A stretch of 49,168 bases of DNA from Algoriphagus marincola DSM 16067 (GTDB taxonomy: Bacteria; Bacteroidota; Bacteroidia; Cytophagales; Cyclobacteriaceae). Positions 1-8,551 of this stretch are shown here, one piece after another. The DNA lies in the NCBI RefSeq assembly GCF_000429405.1, contig NZ_KE386900.1:54515-103682 (forward strand), in the 5' to 3' direction. The notes beneath the pieces are model-generated. The model worked only from the letters and a program-made list of their open reading frames with translations. It searched no databases and was not told the DNA's origin. The first letter of the stretch is position 1, and every line of letters begins with the position of its first letter. The position numbers and the translations under genes are program-made.

Positions 1-209
1 AAATCTTTGGCCTATCTTCATCATTCGATATTCAGCGTTCATCATTCGATATTTAAAAAATATTAACTCAGAGCCCTCGCAAAGACGGTCACTTCGTAAA
101 TTAGTTTAAGGTTGGGTAAAAGACCGATTCTCACTTTAACTTAAGCTGAATTGCTCGTATTTCGTACTTCATAACTCATATTTCATAAATAGATAAATCT
201 AAAATCCTT
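1..209. other. intergenic region upstream of ridA
   Basis: No gene is seen. A 16-bp direct repeat, ttcatcattcgatatt, occurs at 17-32 and again at 38-53. The stretch at about 118-190 shares short blocks (aaaagac, then cgtatttcgtacttc) with about 700-772 on the other side of ridA, so both look like diverged copies of one intergenic repeat. Confidence 0.5.
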
Positions 210-590
210 ATGGCAAATCGAATCATCTTCACGGCTGAGGCGCCCGCTCCCATTGGTCCTTATTCACAGGCAGTTTTGGCAGGGAATACACTTTACGTCT
301 CTGGCCAAATTCCCTTGGATGCTGAAAGCGGCGAACTAATCAATGAAAATATTACCGAGGAAACTCACGCCGTCATGAAAAACCTAGAGGCTGTACTCCG
401 GGCGGCAGGCTTTGGCTTTTCAGATGTAGTGAAGTGCAGCATTTTTATCAAATCCATGGATGATTTCGCTACGATCAATGATGCCTACGGACAATACTTC
501 AAAACAAATCCACCCGCGCGGGAAACGGTAGAAGTCAGCAAACTGCCGAAAAATGTCAACGTAGAAATTTCCTGTATTGCGGTAAAATGA
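210..590 (+). CDS. ridA: RidA family 2-iminobutanoate/2-iminopropanoate deaminase
   Basis: A 126-residue protein of the Rid/YjgF/YER057c/UK114 family, at full family length. The family hydrolyses reactive enamines and imines released by PLP enzymes such as threonine dehydratase, in the cytoplasm and as a homotrimer. The sequence shows GPYSQA at residues 16-21, the substrate-carboxylate arginine in PPARETVEV (Arg104) and the C-terminal VEISCIAVK block with Glu119. These residues mark the deaminase-active RidA group rather than inactive Rid paralogues. It is a single gene, with AT-rich repeat-like DNA on both sides. The ATG start is the only one consistent with the family N-terminus. Assignment is by recognition of conserved motifs; I am very confident of the family and fairly confident of the activity. 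Confidence 0.93.
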   Translation: MANRIIFTAEAPAPIGPYSQAVLAGNTLYVSGQIPLDAESGELINENITEETHAVMKNLEAVLRAAGFGFSDVVKCSIFIKSMDDFATINDAYGQYFKTNPPARETVEVSKLPKNVNVEISCIAVK

Positions 591-804
591 TTAAAAAATT
601 AGAAAATTGAAAAATTGGAAAATTTGTCCGTCGTTGCGCATTAACATTACTGCGACCAAAGCCAATCTTTAGGTTGGAGATTGGAAAAGTGGTAAAGTGG
701 GTCAAAAGACTGAATTTTGCCTTAAAACTGCGATTCAACTCGTATTTCGTACTTCGTAAATCGTAAATTAGGGAACCGTTTCTACTTAAACAAGTTATAA
801 ACCC
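591..804. other. intergenic region with low-complexity repeats
   Basis: No gene is seen. It holds an A-rich slipped repeat (attagaaaattgaaaaattg around 598-620) and a diverged copy of the sequence upstream of ridA (about 700-772, including cgtatttcgtacttcgtaaa). Nothing resembling a terminator with a T-run is visible after ridA. Confidence 0.4.
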
Positions 805-1293
805 ATGAACCTCATTCCCTTTTTCAGCGAAACGCTTGTCAGTTCCTACTCCAAGGATGAGGTGATGGAGCATATTTCGAAAAAGACTTTGGAGGTCAAT
901 TTTTTGGACAAAAGCAATTACCTAAAACCAAAGCACATCGCTTTCAATGGAATCGTGGGGAAAAACACCTTCCGCATCTCCAAGGTAATTCAACGAAGCA
1001 ATACTTTCCTTCCGCTCATTCTTGGAGAGGTCGAAGATACACCTCGTGGATCCATCCTCTTTCTTCGATACAAGCTATTCCCAGGAGCCCTCTTTTTTGT
1101 CCTGTTTTGGAGCTTCATTCTGATTGGATTTTCAGCCTATTATTTTGGACTGGAGACCAACGTCCTGAATGGAAGCATTTGCTTGGGACTGGCGGGTTTG
1201 AATTATGCTTTGGCTTTATTTTTCTTTCACCGGCAGGTGAGAAACTCGCGTGAAGATTTTCACGAATTAATCAACCTGCAAATCAAGGATTAA
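805..1293 (+). CDS. hypothetical membrane protein, two TM segments
   Basis: A 162-residue protein that I do not recognise. Residues 1-90 are soluble and mixed in charge, followed by two predicted membrane helices at about 93-115 (FFVLFWSFILIGFSAYYF) and 122-141, with a short charged tail after residue 142. The N-terminus has no signal peptide, so the first 90 residues probably lie in the cytoplasm. The region before the first helix (GEVEDTPRGSILFLRYKLFP) looks like a conserved sensor or interaction segment, but this is only an impression. It is followed 78 nt later by fumC on the same strand and may be transcribed with it. No function is proposed. Confidence 0.75.
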   Translation: MNLIPFFSETLVSSYSKDEVMEHISKKTLEVNFLDKSNYLKPKHIAFNGIVGKNTFRISKVIQRSNTFLPLILGEVEDTPRGSILFLRYKLFPGALFFVLFWSFILIGFSAYYFGLETNVLNGSICLGLAGLNYALALFFFHRQVRNSREDFHELINLQIKD

Positions 1294-1371
1294 ATCCACA
1301 AGCGGTAGGGAAAAAGCCCATTAGGGATTAATTTAGCAGCGTAAAATTCACAACACAATAAACCATAGATC

Positions 1372-2772
1372 ATGAGCATCCGAATCGAGAAAGATACCAT
1401 GGGCCCGGTAGAGGTTCCTGCAGATAAGTACTGGGGAGCACAGACCCAACGGTCCATCAATAACTTCAAAATCGGCGGGGAGAAAAACCGCATGCCAATT
1501 GAAATTATCCGTGCTTTTGCCATCCTAAAAAAGGCTGCAGCCCAAACCAACGCCGAACTAGGTGTGTTGGCGCAGGATCGAGCAGATGCTATTTCTCAGG
1601 TATGTGATGAAATATTGGAAGGAAAACTCGATGATCAATTCCCGCTTGTCGTTTGGCAAACCGGATCGGGCACCCAATCCAACATGAACTCGAATGAGGT
1701 GATCGCCTACCGGGCACATGTACTGCTCGGCGGTTCGCTGGAGGATGAAAAGAAAAAAATCCATCCAAACGACGATGTAAACAAGTCGCAGTCATCCAAT
1801 GACACCTATCCAACGGCAATGCACATCGCTGCTTACAAGATGGTCGTGGAAACCACCATTCCAGGGGTACAAAAGCTTCGCGATACCCTGGATGCAAAAG
1901 CCAAAGCATTTAAGGATGTGGTAAAAATCGGTCGTACCCACTTCATGGATGCTACTCCACTTACATTGGGACAGGAGTTCAGCGGATATGTAGCCCAATT
2001 GGATCATGGATTGCGAGCTTTGAAAAATACGCTAAGCCATCTTTCTGAATTGGCATTGGGAGGAACTGCCGTAGGAACAGGACTGAATACGCCAAAAGGC
2101 TATGCAGAACTAGTTGCGAAGAAAATCGCTGAATTCTCCGGTCAGCCTTTTGTAACTGCTCCAAACAAATTTGAGGCTTTGGCCGCCCATGATGGTATGG
2201 TCGAAGCACATGGAGCACTTAAGCAATTGGCGGTATCCCTGATGAAAATCGCTAATGACATTCGTATGCTTTCCTCCGGCCCTAGATCAGGAATCGGTGA
2301 AATTTTGATTCCGGAAAATGAGCCTGGATCTTCCATCATGCCAGGAAAAGTCAACCCAACGCAGGTAGAAGCTCTGACTATGGTGGCCGCTCAGGTAATG
2401 GGAAATGATGTGGCCATTTCCATCGGTGGATCCAATGGTCATTTCGAACTCAATGTATTCAAGCCAATGATCGCAGCTAATTTCCTTCAGTCAGCACGAT
2501 TGATCGGAGATGCCTGCGTTTCCTTCAATGATAACTGTGCAATAGGTATTGAGCCAAACACCCCAATGATTCAGCGTCACTTGGAAAATTCCTTGATGCT
2601 CGTAACCGCTTTGAATCCACATATCGGCTATGAAAATGCAGCAGCCATTGCTAAAAAAGCCCACAAAGAAGGTACTAGCCTACGGGAAGCTGCTATTGCT
2701 CTGGGACTGTTGACATCTGAGCAGTTTGACGAATGGGTAAAGCCTGAAGATATGATAGGAAGCTTGAAGTAG
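1372..2772 (+). CDS. fumC: class II fumarate hydratase (fumarase C)
   Basis: A 466-residue protein matching the homotetrameric, iron-independent class II fumarase of the TCA cycle (fumarate + H2O to L-malate). The fumarase/aspartase superfamily signature [11 protein letters not shown] is at residues 319-329, and the segment [17 protein letters not shown] contains His190, equivalent to the active-site His188 of E. coli FumC. The substrate-binding stretch [14 protein letters not shown] is also present. Aspartase shares this fold; the [10 protein letters not shown] and KSQSSND forms favour fumarase. Length is normal. A strong bidirectional terminator follows at 2821-2850, between it and the convergent sulfatase gene. 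The gene sits close to isocitrate dehydrogenase, another TCA-cycle gene, on the opposite strand. Confidence 0.96.
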   Translation: MSIRIEKDTMGPVEVPADKYWGAQTQRSINNFKIGGEKNRMPIEIIRAFAILKKAAAQTNAELGVLAQDRADAISQVCDEILEGKLDDQFPLVVWQTGSGTQSNMNSNEVIAYRAHVLLGGSLEDEKKKIHPNDDVNKSQSSNDTYPTAMHIAAYKMVVETTIPGVQKLRDTLDAKAKAFKDVVKIGRTHFMDATPLTLGQEFSGYVAQLDHGLRALKNTLSHLSELALGGTAVGTGLNTPKGYAELVAKKIAEFSGQPFVTAPNKFEALAAHDGMVEAHGALKQLAVSLMKIANDIRMLSSGPRSGIGEILIPENEPGSSIMPGKVNPTQVEALTMVAAQVMGNDVAISIGGSNGHFELNVFKPMIAANFLQSARLIGDACVSFNDNCAIGIEPNTPMIQRHLENSLMLVTALNPHIGYENAAAIAKKAHKEGTSLREAAIALGLLTSEQFDEWVKPEDMIGSLK

Positions 2773-2820
2773 GAAGTGGCAGTCATTTCGATTCAATATT
2801 TCGAGTTAAAATAAACCAAA

Positions 2821-2850
2821 AAGCCTTTCCGATCTGGAAAGGCTTTTTTC
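2821..2850. terminator. bidirectional Rho-independent terminator
   Basis: A perfect 10-bp stem, AAGCCTTTCC / GGAAAGGCTT with loop gatct, is flanked by an A-run on the left and a T-run on the right. It lies between the convergent fumC and sulfatase genes and can serve both. Confidence 0.9.
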
Positions 2851-2854
2851 GTTC

Positions 2855-4639
2855 TCATTCCTCCAATCTACGCAGGGTCATCAACCTAAAATCAATAGCC
2901 TGATTTCCAGGAATTTGGGTGGCTTCCAACCTTAGTGTTCCTACCCCCTTTTCCAAATCAATGGTCCCAAGAGTGAATGGCCGGAAATCCTTTACATACG
3001 ACTCTCCTCTGGGTACTCGGTCATATTCCATTCCTTCCAATGGCGGATCATGAGGCAAATCCACAGGCCCACTTTGGGATGCATTTCCCAAACTTAAGCG
3101 CATCATGGGAGCCATATTTTCTTCAGCACAGGTATAGTAGATTTCCACCTCATATTTTCCTGCTTCCAACACCTCCACTTCCCAGGTGATTTTATCCTCA
3201 GTACTAGTCCAGTTGGTAAAAAATGAGTCATTAGGCCATCGATTGGATCTTTGGATATTGCCATGAGCTTGCCCATCACGGGCCGGAATTTGAGTGTTGG
3301 CAAAATCGGGATGTCCTATCGTAAAAGTACGGGCATCATTCTCCGGCAGCTCCACCAAGACCGAAGCGATCCAGTCTTTCTTTTTGGCGAGTAACTCCTC
3401 CTTGATGGCTTCATAGGCTTCTGAGACATCCACCTGCTGCCCGGGATCACTGGGAATATGATAGAGTCGATCTTCATGATCGAGACGAAAGTCCTGACTC
3501 CGCACACTGGTTTGATTTCCCCAATGACTAACTAATAGCCTTTCGGGCCATTCTCCTTCTTCCTTCAGCAATAATGGTTTTAAGCTTTTCCCGTCTAGGG
3601 CTTTATTGGTTTCAAGCGGAATGCCTGCCAAATCAGCCAAGGTAGGTAAGAGATCTGGAGTAAAGGCAATCTGAGGAATACTAGTTCCTGCTTCGATTTG
3701 TCCTTTCCATTGGATGGCAAGCGGTGAACGTACCCCTCCCTCATCAGTGGACCCTTTCCTTCCACGCATACCGCCATTCCAGCGCCAACCATTGGGTCCA
3801 TTATCAGATAGGTAGAGGACAATGGTATTTTCCAGCATGCCTAAGTCCTCCAATTTTGTCATAAGCCTTCCCACATTCCAGTCAATATTCTCACACATCG
3901 CATAGGCAGCACGAGTAAAATCCATATCCTGCATTTCGGGATTTTGGTATAAGCTATCCAGTTTTTTGTCTTTGAACTTACTCCACCATTTATCTGGAAC
4001 TTGCATGGGGCTGTGAGGGGTATTGTAGGGCAGGTAAAGGAAAAAAGGTTGATCCTTATTGGCTTCGATAAATGACAGGCCTTTTTCTGTCAAATCATCC
4101 ACCAAAAACCCTTCTCCTTCTACAGTTTCATTATTTCTTTCCAGCATGGGGCTGAAATAATCCCCCCAATGACCCGAGCAAAAACCGTAAAAATCATCAA
4201 AACCCCTAGCGTTGGGATGATAGGGTGGCTGCATCCCATTGTGCCATTTGCCATAAGCTGCCGTCCGATACCCCGCTTTCTTGAAAACTTCAGCGATGGT
4301 AGTCTCATCCAGATCCAACCGCTCTCCACCTGCAGAAGTAGAGTAAACGCCTCCACGTACGGCATACCTGCCCGTAAGCAACTCTGCCCGGGTGGGCGAA
4401 CAAACCGGGCTTACAAAAAACCGCTCAAATCTCGCCCCATTACTTGTCAAGTGATCGATATTTGGGGTGTTGAGATCAGGGTTTCCATTGATCCCAAGAT
4501 CACCCCATCCCTGGTCATCGGTCATTATCAGGATGATATTGGGCTTGGATCTTCCTTCGCTTTGATCAATCTCATCTGATTTACAAGATGCCAGGATCAG
4601 CGTAAAAAAAAGGACCGGAAATACTAATCTAAACCTCAT
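2855..4639 (-). CDS. lipoprotein sulfatase (formylglycine-dependent, S1 family)
   Basis: A 594-residue sulfatase that hydrolyses sulfate esters, probably of sulfated glycans or other organosulfates. The N-terminus is a lipoprotein signal with lipobox LASC (Cys19), so the enzyme is likely membrane-anchored outside the cytoplasm. Cys80 in CSPTRAELLTGRY is the residue an anaerobic or FGE-type maturase would convert to formylglycine. Asp41-Asp42 (MTDDQGWGD) are metal ligands, and LSDNGP and the GKWHNG histidine supply further active-site residues. After about residue 460 there is an extra 130-residue domain rich in beta-strands (WTSTEDKITWEVEVLEAGKYEVEIYYTC) that looks like a carbohydrate-binding-type module. 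It is not next to a SusCD pair, so the substrate cannot be inferred. No maturase gene is in the window. Confidence 0.92.
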   Translation of the reverse strand: MRFRLVFPVLFFTLILASCKSDEIDQSEGRSKPNIILIMTDDQGWGDLGINGNPDLNTPNIDHLTSNGARFERFFVSPVCSPTRAELLTGRYAVRGGVYSTSAGGERLDLDETTIAEVFKKAGYRTAAYGKWHNGMQPPYHPNARGFDDFYGFCSGHWGDYFSPMLERNNETVEGEGFLVDDLTEKGLSFIEANKDQPFFLYLPYNTPHSPMQVPDKWWSKFKDKKLDSLYQNPEMQDMDFTRAAYAMCENIDWNVGRLMTKLEDLGMLENTIVLYLSDNGPNGWRWNGGMRGRKGSTDEGGVRSPLAIQWKGQIEAGTSIPQIAFTPDLLPTLADLAGIPLETNKALDGKSLKPLLLKEEGEWPERLLVSHWGNQTSVRSQDFRLDHEDRLYHIPSDPGQQVDVSEAYEAIKEELLAKKKDWIASVLVELPENDARTFTIGHPDFANTQIPARDGQAHGNIQRSNRWPNDSFFTNWTSTEDKITWEVEVLEAGKYEVEIYYTCAEENMAPMMRLSLGNASQSGPVDLPHDPPLEGMEYDRVPRGESYVKDFRPFTLGTIDLEKGVGTLRLEATQIPGNQAIDFRLMTLRRLEE

Positions 4640-4659
4640 TTCAATTTATGTTTAATCGA

Positions 4660-4697
4660 CAAAAGCAAAAAGAGCCTTTCCGTTTTGGGAAAGGCCC
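4660..4697 (-). terminator. Rho-independent terminator after isocitrate dehydrogenase
   Basis: The stem GCCTTTCC / GGAAAGGC (loop gttttg) is followed, on the minus strand, by a T-rich tract. It lies between the icd stop codon and the start of the downstream sulfatase gene and so separates the two minus-strand genes. Confidence 0.8.
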
Positions 4698-4721
4698 TTC
4701 AACTTATTTCCTACAGTAGAT

Positions 4722-6158
4722 TTATTGTCCTTGTCCTAATGAATAGCCTCTGACGCCATCAAAAAGGTAGAGGTTTTCTGTTTTGATGGTATCTACACCT
4801 ACCTCTTCAGCTTTGGCAAGTACCTCCAAAATATCCTTTTTGGATGGAGTAGCTCCTTCGACGGCACTGTATCGGCATCGCCAGTGGTCGGTACAGAAAG
4901 TTTCCTCGAATCCCTGAGGCCATACCTTCACACCTCGATTGGTGATCATGGATAGCTTCAAATTATCATTGTTCATTTTCTGTAGCTCCTCAGCAATTTT
5001 CTTTGGATCTGTACCTTCCCAATGCACAAAAACATCCACCCCAACCAGTTCCTTTTTGGCTCGTGGCGCTCTGACGTGACGGGGAATATTGATCAAACCG
5101 CTATTCTTCAATTCAACTTTCTTCAGGGTTTTGGGCACTTGGCCAAGGTTGGCAATGACTGCCTCAGCAAACTCTTTGGTTCCCACCTTTTGAGTGCTGA
5201 CACCTTCCTTGAAGATATCATAGGTATGAATCCCATCTTCCATGGTCTTCAACCAGGCATTTTGCACCTTCTCGGCAATCTCAGACTGACCGATATGCTG
5301 CAGCATCAAAATAGCTCCCTGTAAAAGACCGGATGGATTGGCTAGGTTTTGACCCGCTCTACGAGGGGCTGAACCGTGGATCGCCTCAAACATGGCATGG
5401 TCATGGCCTATATTAGAAGAACCTGCCAAGCCTACCGAACCGGTAATTTGTGCAGCCACATCGGAAAGTACGTCCCCATATAGATTCGGCATCACGATCA
5501 CATCAAAAGCCTCCGGCGTGTCGGCCATTTTAGCTGCCCCGATATCAATGATCCAGTGCTCGTTTTCTATCTCAGGATACTTCGCAGCGATCTCGTCAAA
5601 TACTTTGTGAAACAAACCATCGGTCTGCTTCATGATATTATCCTTGGTAAAGCAGGTGACCTTCTTGCGACCATATTTTCGGGCATATTCAAAGGCATAA
5701 GTGACAATTTTCTCACAACCCGGACGGCTAATAAGCTTCAGACATTGCACCACCTCATCGGTCTGCTGATGCTCGATTCCAGCATAGAGATCCTCCTCAT
5801 TTTCACGGATGATCACCAAATCCATATTTGGGTGCTTGGTGGAGATAAATGGGTGTAAACTCTTACAAGGTCTCACATTTGCAAAAAGTCCGAGCGTCTT
5901 TCGGGTAGTAACATTCAAGCTCTTGTAACCCCCTCCCTGAGGGGTAGTGATTGGCGCTTTCAGAAAAATCTTATTTCTACGTATAGTCTCCCAAGCCTCA
6001 TCCGAGATTCCGGCGGTGTTTCCGGCTAGGTAAACCTTTTCCCCTACCTCAATTTCATCAATTTCAAGTTGGGCACCCGCTGCTTTGATAATCATCAGCG
6101 TGGCATCCATGATCTCAGGTCCAATACCATCGCCCTTGGCTACAGTTATTCTTGTCAT
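4722..6158 (-). CDS. icd: isocitrate dehydrogenase, long form with C-terminal extension
   Basis: A 478-residue member of the isocitrate/isopropylmalate dehydrogenase family, converting isocitrate to 2-oxoglutarate in the TCA cycle. Visible motifs are the N-terminal TVAKGDGIGPEIM, the substrate/phosphorylation-loop region IRENEEDLYAGIEHQQT, and the family signature around NLYGDVLSDVAAQITGSVG. The catalytic core ends near residue 335. About 140 further residues (GVDVFVHWEGTDPKKIAEEL onward) form the extension seen in the ~480-residue isocitrate dehydrogenases of some alphaproteobacteria and Bacteroidota. Coenzyme choice (NADP or NAD) cannot be settled by eye. A terminator follows it. Its upstream region is the start of the repeat-rich block at 6.2-7.5 kb. 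Confidence 0.93.
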   Translation of the reverse strand: MTRITVAKGDGIGPEIMDATLMIIKAAGAQLEIDEIEVGEKVYLAGNTAGISDEAWETIRRNKIFLKAPITTPQGGGYKSLNVTTRKTLGLFANVRPCKSLHPFISTKHPNMDLVIIRENEEDLYAGIEHQQTDEVVQCLKLISRPGCEKIVTYAFEYARKYGRKKVTCFTKDNIMKQTDGLFHKVFDEIAAKYPEIENEHWIIDIGAAKMADTPEAFDVIVMPNLYGDVLSDVAAQITGSVGLAGSSNIGHDHAMFEAIHGSAPRRAGQNLANPSGLLQGAILMLQHIGQSEIAEKVQNAWLKTMEDGIHTYDIFKEGVSTQKVGTKEFAEAVIANLGQVPKTLKKVELKNSGLINIPRHVRAPRAKKELVGVDVFVHWEGTDPKKIAEELQKMNNDNLKLSMITNRGVKVWPQGFEETFCTDHWRCRYSAVEGATPSKKDILEVLAKAEEVGVDTIKTENLYLFDGVRGYSLGQGQ

Positions 6159-6277
6159 AAGTCTTTGTTTTTTGTTACCAGCTATAAATTAGAAAATCAA
6201 TATACTTGAAAATCTGCGATTTATTAAGTCCAATGGTCAAATTGTAAGGTGGGCAGATTTAAAATCCTAGGGAGATG

Positions 6278-6412
6278 GAAATACAATTGAAATATAGCTC
6301 GCAAGCTCATTGAAAAAGAAATACGGTGGAAATATAGCCCGGAAGCGTATTGCAATAGAAATACAGTGGAAATATAGCCCGCAAGCGGGCTGAAATACAT
6401 TAAAATATATTT
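6278..6412. repeat. 40-bp tandem hairpin repeat, three units
   Basis: Units begin with gaaatac at 6278, 6318 and 6358, an exact 40-bp period. The third unit contains the perfect inverted repeat AGCCCGC-aa-GCGGGCT; in the first two the right arm has decayed. Further copies of the unit are at 8382, 8422, 8552 and 8934. There are no unique spacers, so this is not a CRISPR array. Confidence 0.85.
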
Positions 6413-6437
6413 CCCGAAAAGACCCTTAATTAGTTCT

Positions 6438-6500
6438 AGTCTCAGGGCCTGCCATCTGTCAGGCAGGTAAACCTGCCAGAGGTAGGTAAATCCTGAGACT
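6438..6500. repeat. palindromic linker module with nested hairpins (copy 1)
   Basis: Outer arms AGTCTCAGG (6438-6446) and CCTGAGACT (6492-6500) enclose a smaller hairpin, CCTGCC...GGCAGG, and aggtaggtaaat-type repeats. A second copy with the same layout is at 9014-9078, and partial copies are at about 6885-6943 and 8672-8729. In both full copies the module is preceded by agacccttaatt. Confidence 0.8.
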
Positions 6501-6573
6501 TGCGCTAGGATTAGAAAATTCCCGGATTGAAAATCCTACGATATTGGATTCCAGATTAAAAACCTCGAATAGC
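6491..6573. repeat. ~80-bp intergenic element (copy 1)
   Basis: Begins tcctgagacttgcgctagga, contains AGGATT...AATCCT arms, and ends in ctcgaatagc. Near-identical copies are at 7230-7313 and 9360-9437. In this copy the right-hand hairpin (ATTCGAGATT-gca-AATCTCGAAT in the others) is degraded. Confidence 0.8.
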
Positions 6574-6643
6574 CGAGCAGTCAGGAGAATACATTTGCTC
6601 AAGCACAAGTCCGGAAACTTGCGCTTTTGTAACACAGAAGCAA

Positions 6644-6873
6644 AATTGGAATGGGCGCGTGGGATGACACAGCCGCGAGCCAGCGTCCGGCCTTGTGCGG
6701 TGGAAGCCTGCCTGGTGTCAGACAGGCTTTGCTGTGTCTTGACCTTTTGGTTCTTTTGGGTCAAGCCAAAAGAACGAAGGGAAAAGAGAATGTTATCCAC
6801 TCAAAAGGAGGTTTTTGGCTTTTCCAGTTTCGAATTCAATAATATCCGAATTGCTAAAAAAGTCAGGAGACTT
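6644..6873. repeat. 230-bp structured intergenic element (copy 1)
   Basis: Matches 9136-9365 over exactly 230 bp with only a handful of substitutions and no indels visible. It holds several inverted repeats: GACACAGC...GCTGTGTC over a long loop, AAGCCTG...CAGGCTT inside it, and the perfect 10-bp hairpin GTTCTTTTGG-gtcaag-CCAAAAGAAC at 6750-6775. Short open frames exist on both strands, but no start or coding bias makes them convincing. Confidence 0.85.
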
Positions 6874-6946
6874 TATTCAAATCAGCTCAAGCCTACCACA
6901 GTTAGGTAAACCTACCCAGGTAGGTAAATCAGGAGACTTGGGCTGG

Positions 6947-7140
6947 TGGTGAGGGAGACCTTACGCCAAGAGAGGAGATATTATCCGATAGAAAGCGCTG
7001 AAAGTGCGAAATGTATCAGCCCAGTATGAGCGAAGAGGAACGATGAGCGAAATGCTGGGCAAAAAGATATACATAAACCAGCGCTGGCCCTTTTTCTTTG
7101 ATTTGGAAACGGAAATAAGAAGCCAGCAAGACGGAGACGA
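6947..7140. repeat. 194-bp intergenic element (copy 1)
   Basis: Matches 8731-8924 over exactly 194 bp with few substitutions. It contains the palindrome CCAGCGCTGG and a longer interrupted inverted repeat (gcccagtat ... atgctgggc). Both strands stay open across it, giving spurious-looking reading frames of 60-75 residues. Confidence 0.85.
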
Positions 7141-7153
7141 ATTAATTGTAGCA

Positions 7154-7183
7154 GTCAGGAGACTGCATTGATTGAAGCACAAG
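7154..7183. repeat. 30-bp exact repeat (copy 1)
   Basis: Begins gtcaggagactgcattgatt and is identical over 30 bp to 8645-8674. It starts with the small palindrome AGTC-agga-GACT that recurs at several places in both repeat blocks. Confidence 0.8.
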
Positions 7184-7229
7184 TCAGGAGACTTGCGCTA
7201 TTAGCATAAGATACACTAGAGTAGGTAAA

Positions 7230-7313
7230 TCCTGAGACTTGCGCTAGGATTAGAAAATTCCCGGATTGAAAATCCTACGAAATTGGATTCGAGATTGCAA
7301 ATCTCGAATAGCG
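7230..7313. repeat. ~80-bp intergenic element (copy 2)
   Basis: Nearly identical to 9360-9437. It ends in the perfect 10-bp hairpin ATTCGAGATT-gca-AATCTCGAAT. A partial fourth copy of the tail (aatctcgaatagcg) follows at about 7335. It is the module nearest the psd start. Confidence 0.8.
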
Positions 7314-7493
7314 TCGACTTGCGCCAATCTAAATCTCGAATAGCGGCTTGATGGTGGCATAAAGTATTTTTCTATCATTTCAGATCAATTATTCATCTTT
7401 GAACCTTTATTTTGTACCAGGCATTTGATCAAGAGCCGGCAAAACTTTAGATGTGTTGCCTGAGCCTCAAAAGACCATGCATAAACCTGTAAA

Positions 7494-8375
7494 ATGGACA
7501 TCCAATTCATCAATAGAGCCACCAAGGAACTGGTAACCGAAAGGCCACCCGGGGAAGATATTCTGCGATTTCTGTATGGAAATCCCGTGGGGGAAGCGCT
7601 CGTCCTGCCCATTGCCAAGCGGAAGTTTATCTCGGACTGGTACGGTAAAAAAATGGACAGCCCCAGCTCGGTAAGCCGGATCGAACCTTTCGTCAGCTCG
7701 CTGAATATCGACATGAGCGAGTCCGAAAAGCAGATTGATGAATTTACCTCCTTCAATGATTTTTTCTACCGTAAACTCAAACCCGGCTCACGCAAAATAG
7801 AAGAGGGACTAGTCTCCCCCGGAGATGGAAAACTGTTGGTTTTCGAAAAGGCATCCGAGGTGAATTCCTTCTTTGTCAAGGGAGAACGATTTACTCTAGA
7901 ACAGTTTTTGGAGGATGAAAAGCTGGCAGAGGAATACCAAGATGCGGCTATGGCCATTTTGAGATTGGCGCCGAATGATTACCATCGCTATCATTTTCCT
8001 TACCCAGGCATCCCTTCTCCTTGTCATGAAATCGGAAGGGATTATTACTCCGTCTCACCGATTAGTTTGGAGAGAAAATTCACCAAGGTATTCACCAAGA
8101 ATAAACGGGAAATCTGCCGCTTGAAAACAGCCGGAAAAGGCGAGTTGCTGATCATCCCGGTAGGAGCGACTATGGTCGGGAGTTTGAACTCCACTTTTAC
8201 GCCTGACTCACCCGTGCAAAAAGGCGAGGAAATGGGTTATTTCGCTTTTGGAGGTTCGACGATAGTGCTGCTTTTTGATTCAGGGAAGTTTACCTTTGAT
8301 AAAGACCTGATCGAAAACACCCGAAATTATTTCGAAACCGCTGTCAGAATGGGTGAAAAAATCGCCAGTGAATAA
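7494..8375 (+). CDS. psd: phosphatidylserine decarboxylase proenzyme
   Basis: A 293-residue PSD that makes phosphatidylethanolamine at the inner membrane. It is a pyruvoyl enzyme formed by self-cleavage: in GYFAFGGSTIVLLF the chain would break between Gly254 and Ser255, giving a beta chain of about 254 and an alpha chain of 39 residues. The GGST form replaces the common LGST. The segments SPGDGKLLVFE (Asp of the protease-like triad) and RLAPNDYHRYHFPYPG (His) are present. An N-terminal extension of about 80 residues (FINRATKELVTERPPG) is typical of the eukaryote-like/type II branch rather than E. coli Psd. It stands alone; there is no pssA next to it. Both flanks are dense intergenic repeats, which is unusual for this housekeeping gene. 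Confidence 0.92.
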   Translation: MDIQFINRATKELVTERPPGEDILRFLYGNPVGEALVLPIAKRKFISDWYGKKMDSPSSVSRIEPFVSSLNIDMSESEKQIDEFTSFNDFFYRKLKPGSRKIEEGLVSPGDGKLLVFEKASEVNSFFVKGERFTLEQFLEDEKLAEEYQDAAMAILRLAPNDYHRYHFPYPGIPSPCHEIGRDYYSVSPISLERKFTKVFTKNKREICRLKTAGKGELLIIPVGATMVGSLNSTFTPDSPVQKGEEMGYFAFGGSTIVLLFDSGKFTFDKDLIENTRNYFETAVRMGEKIASE

Positions 8376-8381
8376 ATATTG

Positions 8382-8478
8382 GAAATACAGTGGAAATGTA
8401 GCCCGCAAGCGTATTGAAAAAGAAATACGGTAGAAATATGGCCCGCAGGCGGGCTGAAATAGGTTGAAATATATTTCC
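8382..8478. repeat. 40-bp tandem hairpin repeat, two units
   Basis: Units start with gaaatac at 8382 and 8422, again exactly 40 bp apart. The second carries AGCCCGC-like arms with loop ag: GCCCGC-ag-GCGGGC. It begins 7 nt after the psd stop codon. Confidence 0.85.
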
Positions 8479-8551
8479 TGAAAACACACAAAGTCGAGTC
8501 TACTTATCGAAAGAAATATCCCAGCCAGTAAGAGAAAACGAAACAAGCTGA

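Larger units (their letters stand above)
6159..7493. other. 1.3-kb intergenic repeat block, left of psd
   Basis: No protein-coding gene is supported. The region is a patchwork of palindromic and direct-repeat modules, most of which recur in different order at 8376-9500 on the other side of psd. Individual modules are listed separately. Open frames on both strands inside these modules (for example 6961-7182 minus) follow the repeats and are not convincing genes. Confidence 0.8.

Noticed and set aside
4169..4579. 136-codon plus-strand frame inside the sulfatase gene
   Set aside because: It is antisense to a clear sulfatase and shows no family features; it is a shadow of high-quality coding on the other strand.
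6278..6412. Possible CRISPR array (regular 40-bp period)
   Set aside because: The whole 40-bp unit is repeated, there are no unique spacers, only three units, and no cas genes are in the window.
6961..7182. Minus-strand frame of about 73 residues in the 194-bp element, also at 8745-8960
   Set aside because: It exists in both copies only because the DNA repeat is conserved; no start context, domain or coding bias supports a protein.
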